NCBI GenBank assembly: GCA_018901615.1
Contig: JAHIEN010000062.1
Location: forward strand, 1 to 16,212
DNA: 16,212 bases
Source of the DNA: Candidatus Omnitrophota bacterium
Lineage (GTDB): Bacteria; Omnitrophota; Gorgyraeia; Gorgyraeales; Gorgyraeaceae
Direction of reading: 5' to 3'
Shown here: positions 12,802 to 16,212 of the stretch, in pieces
Layout of the letters: each line of letters begins with the position of its first letter
Position numbering within the stretch: position 1 is the first letter of the stretch
The notes under the pieces: model-generated
Databases searched by the model: none
Told to the model about the DNA's origin: nothing
The model's input: the letters and a program-made list of their open reading frames with translations, nothing else
Translations under genes and position numbers: made by a program

Positions 12802-13851
12802 ATGAAACTGGTTTTTACAACTATTGTAGTTTTATCCGTTGTTCTTTGCTTGTCGGCAGGCAGTGTCTTTGCGTACAGCGCCAAAAGAGAAGACGCGATA
12901 TTGAGGGGATCCGGTCCTCTAGCGGTTAGAAATCAAATGCCGCTTTATCTTTTTTATCTTCAGATGGCGCCTGACAAGGCAAGCGTTGTAGAAAAAGACA
13001 AGTTAGCGGTAGACGCGGACTATCTCGTTTCCAATATAACTGTGAGTGCTTTTACACCAGCCTCTTCTCTCTACCAGGTGGACATAGATCTTGAAGTCTC
13101 AAGGATTACTATTGATCTAAGGTATGGGCTTTGCGAAAACCTTGAGATAGGATTGGAAATACCATATATAGGTTTATCGAGCGGATATCTAGATGAGGCC
13201 ATAGAAGGATTCGAAGACGGCACTGGAGCCAGGACTCCCCGCTCAAGAGAGCGTCAGGGGTCTTACGAATTTGACTACACATTGACTTATAATACTAAAA
13301 AGCTCATAGAGAAAAAGCATTCAACTGACGGGCTTGGCGATGTTTCGCTAAACGCAAAGTATCAGTTTTTAAAGGAAGGTGATTGGTTTTTGCCCAACCT
13401 GTCGCTGCGGTCAGCTGTTAAATTTCCCACAGCAGATAAGGATGAATTACTGGGAAGCGGTGAATTTGACTATGGGATAGGGCTTTTGCTGGACAAAGGT
13501 TTTTTTGAGAGGTTGTATTTTTACCTGGGCGCGAACATAATTTTTATAGATAAACCCGGTTTCCTGAGTGATCTTGGCATAAAGAAAGAATATTATTCAG
13601 GCGTGGCGGCAATAGAATATTTTTTAACAGAAAGACTTTCCATAGTCACTCAGGTCTCAGGGAATTCAACGCCATACCCTTTCAGCGACACAAATCCGCT
13701 GGATAATGACGCGTATGACTTTGGGTTGGGCGTGAACTATACCTGGAAAGAAAGACAAGAGGTTTCTTGTTACTTTGCCGTCATTGAGAACATAAAAGCT
13801 GCCTCCAGTCCGGATGTCAGCCTTGAGACAGGCCTGAGCTGGAATTTCTGA
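12802..13851 (+). CDS. DUF3187-type outer-membrane beta-barrel protein
   Basis: The 349-residue product has a Sec signal peptide (about 1-24, ending SVFA) and then GPLAVRNQMPLYLFYL (38-53), the typical start of DUF3187 proteins. The rest alternates polar and hydrophobic residues as in outer-membrane strands, for example RITIDLRYGLCENLEIGLEI and DVSLNAKYQF, and the chain ends in W-N-F. A terminal aromatic residue is the usual BAM recognition signal. DUF3187 function is unknown; a porin or transport role is only a guess. AGGAGG (12791-12796), 5 bases before the ATG, is the strongest Shine-Dalgarno in this part. The gene leads a co-directional run through to the AsmA-like gene, with the divergent GEMM RNA just upstream. 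Confidence 0.85.
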   Translation: MKLVFTTIVVLSVVLCLSAGSVFAYSAKREDAILRGSGPLAVRNQMPLYLFYLQMAPDKASVVEKDKLAVDADYLVSNITVSAFTPASSLYQVDIDLEVSRITIDLRYGLCENLEIGLEIPYIGLSSGYLDEAIEGFEDGTGARTPRSRERQGSYEFDYTLTYNTKKLIEKKHSTDGLGDVSLNAKYQFLKEGDWFLPNLSLRSAVKFPTADKDELLGSGEFDYGIGLLLDKGFFERLYFYLGANIIFIDKPGFLSDLGIKKEYYSGVAAIEYFLTERLSIVTQVSGNSTPYPFSDTNPLDNDAYDFGLGVNYTWKERQEVSCYFAVIENIKAASSPDVSLETGLSWNF

Positions 13852-13861
13852 GGACACATAG

Positions 13862-14557
13862 ATGCGCTTGCAGGTTTTTCTATCCAAGGCCGGTATTGTG
13901 TCGCGCAGGGCAGCCGCGGATATTATCAAGTCAGGCAAGGTGACATTAAACAATAAAAAAATATTTGAACCTTCATATAAAGTAATCCCTGAAAAGGACA
14001 TAGTCTCTCTTAATAATAAAAGGGTGCTGCCAAGGGAAAGGCTTTACGTTATATTGAATAAACCAAAGGGGGTCACGACTACTAAGAAAGACAGGTTTGC
14101 GGCTAAGGTAATAATCGACTTATTGCCCCGAGGCCTGAGACACCTTAATCCAGCTGGCAGGCTGGATAAAGACACGCAAGGCCTGATTTTATTGACAAAT
14201 GACGGGGATTTGATAAACAAGATCACTCATCCAAGATTTAACGTTGATAAGGAGTATGATGTCACGCTTGACAGGCAATTGCTTAGCCGGGATAAGGCGC
14301 GGATAGAAAAGGGGATAGAGCTCGACGGTAAATATACCGCCCCATGTAGTATAAGCCTGAAAAAAAATAAGAAGGTCGAGATAACCCTTCATGAAGGCAG
14401 GAAGCGCCAGGTAAGGCGGATGTTCGCGGCATCAGGGTACAGGGTCTTAGAGTTAAAAAGGATCAAAGAGGGTTCCTTAAGTCTTGAGGGGCTGGAGGAA
14501 GGGAAGTGGAGATATCTGACAGAGCGTGAGGTCACGCAGATAGGTGGTATTTTATGA
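13862..14557 (+). CDS. RluB/RsuA-family pseudouridine synthase
   Basis: A 231-residue enzyme that converts specific rRNA uridines to pseudouridine. The N-terminal S4 RNA-binding domain (1 to about 58) starts RLQVFLSKAGIVSRR. The catalytic domain has NKPKG (66-70) and GRLDKDTQGL (99-108) with catalytic Asp102. The late motif GRKRQVRRMF is typical of the RsuA/RluB/RluE/RluF group and sets it apart from RluA. The length suits RluB/RsuA, but the target (23S or 16S rRNA) cannot be decided here. GAGGA (about 13850-13854) precedes the ATG, 10 bases after the previous stop. It overlaps the next gene by ATGA at 14554-14557. Confidence 0.92.
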   Translation: MRLQVFLSKAGIVSRRAAADIIKSGKVTLNNKKIFEPSYKVIPEKDIVSLNNKRVLPRERLYVILNKPKGVTTTKKDRFAAKVIIDLLPRGLRHLNPAGRLDKDTQGLILLTNDGDLINKITHPRFNVDKEYDVTLDRQLLSRDKARIEKGIELDGKYTAPCSISLKKNKKVEITLHEGRKRQVRRMFAASGYRVLELKRIKEGSLSLEGLEEGKWRYLTEREVTQIGGIL

Positions 14558-14760
14558 AGGCCTTTCTCGTAGGTCTGATCTTTATTATCGCGGTTCTTTT
14601 ATTATCAGGAATAGGATTCCTGCTTTTGCCTTTTATATTTGTCCTGGGGGTACTGATACGGATCTTGCTTTCTATCATATTTGTAATACTGTGCGTATGG
14701 CTTCTTGGGCGATTTATAATATTTGTATTTGAACTGTTCTTCAAAAGAAAAGAGGCCTGA
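14554..14760 (+). CDS. small integral membrane protein, function unknown
   Basis: A 68-residue protein made almost wholly of hydrophobic segments (about 4-31 and 33-61), likely two or three membrane spans with a basic C-terminal tail KRKEA. No family is recognised. The ATG overlaps the preceding stop (ATGA), and the PilT-like gene starts 3 bases after its own stop. This places it firmly in the operon. Its position suggests a link with the pilus ATPase or the envelope, which is inference only. Confidence 0.7.
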   Translation: MKAFLVGLIFIIAVLLLSGIGFLLLPFIFVLGVLIRILLSIIFVILCVWLLGRFIIFVFELFFKRKEA

Positions 14761-14763
14761 TCT

Positions 14764-15825
14764 ATGAATATAGACAATATATTAAGTTCTATGGTAGAAC
14801 GCAAGGCGTCTGACCTTATACTCAAGGTAGGTAGTCCTGTGTGCCTGAGGGTAAACGGAGAACTTTTTAAAGAAGGTTCTGTCCTGAAAGAAGAGGATTT
14901 GAAGATCTTATTTGAACAGGTGTTGAGCAGGGATTCAGGAAGAGAGATAAAAAAAGACAAAGAAGCGGTCCTGTCCTTCGGCATCAAAGATATAGGGCGC
15001 TTCAGGGCGACTGTATTCCAGCAGAAAGGCACCCTTGCCATTGTTATACGCTCCATAAATACATATATACCTGACTTTGAAACATTGAACCTACCCGCGA
15101 AAATCCTGGAAGATCTGTGCAATGAAAAAAGAGGGCTTGTGTTGATCACAGGCACTACAGGGAGCGGCAAATCAACCACTGTGGCGAGCATGATAGAGCG
15201 GATAAACAGGGAAAAGGCCAAACATATAATCACGCTGGAAGATCCGATAGAGTTTATGTACGAGGACAAAAAGTCCATTGTAAGCCAGAGAGAAGTAAAG
15301 ATAGATACAGAGAGCTTTCAGAAGGCGCTTGAATTTATAATGCTTCAGACTCCGGACATAATATTTATAGGAGACATCAGGAATTCCGAAGTGATGTCCA
15401 CGGCCCTTACAGCCGCTGAGACAGGGCAGCTCGTCATAGCAAACCTCCATACTATAAATACCACGCATACGGTTGAGAGGATAGTTAACTTCTTTCAGCC
15501 GCACCAGCACAATGAAATAAGGATGAGACTTTCTCTCTTGCTCAGAGGCGTTTTATCTTTAAGGCTGGTGCCTTTGAAAGACGGAAGTGGCCGCATTCCA
15601 GCGTATGAAGTTCTGATATCAACACCTACCATAGTGGAATTGATCCGCGAGGGAAAACTCAATGAAATAGAATATTACATCAAAGACGGTTCTCTTTACG
15701 GCATGCAGACATTTGACCAAAACTTGTTCGAACTATGCAAAAAAGGCTTGATAGCCAAAGATGTGGCGATCAACTATGCCGAGAGAAAGAACGAGCTCAC
15801 GATGAACCTAAGAGATCTGCGTTAA
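14764..15825 (+). CDS. pilT: PilT/PilU-like type IV pilus retraction ATPase
   Basis: This 353-residue hexameric ATPase would power pilus retraction at the inner-membrane base. The N-terminal part has ASDLILKVGSPVCLRVNGEL (15-34), as in PilT. Walker A is GTTGSGKST (130-138), the Asp box is ITLEDPIE (156-163) and the His box is NLHTINT (227-233). The late LIREGK motif (293-298) with YGMQTFDQ (312-319) belongs to PilT/PilU, not to the assembly ATPase PilB. Walker B reads IIFIGDIRN (199-207) where PilT has VGEMRD, so the catalytic Glu is Asp204. Length is normal (about 345-380). No pilin or other pilus gene is in the window. It could be a PilU-like accessory rather than the main retraction motor. 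Confidence 0.88.
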   Translation: MNIDNILSSMVERKASDLILKVGSPVCLRVNGELFKEGSVLKEEDLKILFEQVLSRDSGREIKKDKEAVLSFGIKDIGRFRATVFQQKGTLAIVIRSINTYIPDFETLNLPAKILEDLCNEKRGLVLITGTTGSGKSTTVASMIERINREKAKHIITLEDPIEFMYEDKKSIVSQREVKIDTESFQKALEFIMLQTPDIIFIGDIRNSEVMSTALTAAETGQLVIANLHTINTTHTVERIVNFFQPHQHNEIRMRLSLLLRGVLSLRLVPLKDGSGRIPAYEVLISTPTIVELIREGKLNEIEYYIKDGSLYGMQTFDQNLFELCKKGLIAKDVAINYAERKNELTMNLRDLR

Positions 15826-15826
15826 T

Positions 15827-16212
15827 ATGAAAAAGGTTTTTATTGTCATAATATTACTTTTTATAATTATCGCGATAGGGGTTTTTGTCTTCGCGGTCAC
15901 GTTCGATGCCAATAAGTATAAAGATATGTTGTCGGAAAAGATACAGGAAGCCATTGATAAAGATGTAAGGATAGGAAATATATCTCTGAATGTTTTTCCG
16001 GGCCTGGCTTTCAGGCTCGATGGCCTAGCGATAAAAGACAAGGGTGAATCATGGGACAATATTATTCTGAGCGCGGGCTCAATAGACGCGAGTCTCAAGC
16101 TGATGCCCCTCCTGAAAAAAGACATAGAGATAGAGAGACTCAGGTTGAGGGGACTTGAGATAGTCATTGATAAAGATTCATTGATAACCTTGTCTCAGGC
16201 CAAAGGCGGCCA
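15827..16212 (+). CDS. AsmA-like envelope protein, 5' part only
   Basis: The ATG at 15827 begins one base after the PilT-like stop codon, and the frame stays open to the window edge (128 full codons). An N-terminal membrane anchor (about 4-24) is followed by FDANKYKDMLSEKIQEA, IGNISLNVFPGL and RLDGLAIKDK. This is the usual start of AsmA/YhdP-like proteins, which are large inner-membrane-anchored periplasmic proteins that help move phospholipids to the outer membrane. Most of the protein lies beyond the window. The ribosome site is weak, so translation may be coupled to the upstream gene. Confidence 0.82.
   Translation, partial: MKKVFIVIILLFIIIAIGVFVFAVTFDANKYKDMLSEKIQEAIDKDVRIGNISLNVFPGLAFRLDGLAIKDKGESWDNIILSAGSIDASLKLMPLLKKDIEIERLRLRGLEIVIDKDSLITLSQAKGG

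Noticed and set aside
14532..15278. Long minus-strand frame opposite the PilT-like gene
   Set aside because: It is the shadow of a well-supported + strand gene and has no family signature or ribosome site. The same holds for the 5275-6102 minus frame opposite the patatin gene.
1..16212. CRISPR arrays, tRNA, rRNA, transposase genes or att sites
   Set aside because: No spaced direct repeats, no tRNA cloverleaf, no rRNA-like sequence and no transposase or integrase motif were seen in any frame I read.

Overview
The window looks like a chromosomal segment of an uncultivated Gram-negative bacterium. Evidence for an outer membrane: two lipoproteins, a DUF3187-type beta-barrel and an AsmA-like protein; there is also a type IV pilus ATPase. 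The gene repertoire and protein style fit the Omnitrophota or a neighbouring group, but this is an impression and cannot be proven from the sequence. Genes are dense and nearly all on the + strand, with many ATGA-type overlaps; no stretch of 300 bases lacks a gene.

Layout. 1-257: non-coding, with a nested palindrome (1-101) and a promoter. 258-1709: M48 lipoprotein protease and a LOG-family protein. 1737-3126: YhaM-like OB-HD exonuclease overlapping a lysine-tailed EF-Tu-domain-2-like protein. 3130-3294: inverted repeat, strong promoter and a short structured RNA ending in an intrinsic terminator directly before the next gene. 3303-8823: a compact run of a short FadB/FadJ-like bifunctional enzyme, a degenerate-MinD/patatin fusion, a pseudo-receiver histidine kinase, a 43-residue lipoprotein, serine acetyltransferase and a cold-shock protein, closed by a terminator at 8846-8876. 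8895-10294: a four-cysteine protein and a decayed TMTC-like membrane/TPR gene. 10286-10981 (minus): a GT2 polyprenyl-phosphate sugar transferase. 11103-12575: a REC-GGDEF-MshEN protein. 12561-12774 (minus): a c-di-GMP-I (GEMM) riboswitch with its own promoter and terminator. 12802-16212: DUF3187 barrel, RluB/RsuA pseudouridine synthase, small membrane protein, PilT-like ATPase and the start of an AsmA-like protein.

Three themes stand out. First, c-di-GMP: a GGDEF protein carrying a c-di-GMP-binding-type MshEN domain lies head-on against a GEMM riboswitch whose terminator overlaps the last codons of the GGDEF gene. Read-through of that riboswitch would make RNA antisense to the gene, suggesting a possible feedback loop (inference). 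A second, shorter RNA at 3210-3294 shares the same promoter-stem-terminator design but not the GEMM core. Second, four genes that start transcription units have a -35/-10 promoter whose -10 box lies 6-8 bases before the ATG, with no Shine-Dalgarno, which suggests leaderless mRNAs; several genes inside operons have clear Shine-Dalgarno sites. Third, several signalling or enzyme domains have lost key residues (receiver Asp to Ser, MinD P-loop lost, patatin oxyanion Arg lost, PilT Walker B Glu to Asp).
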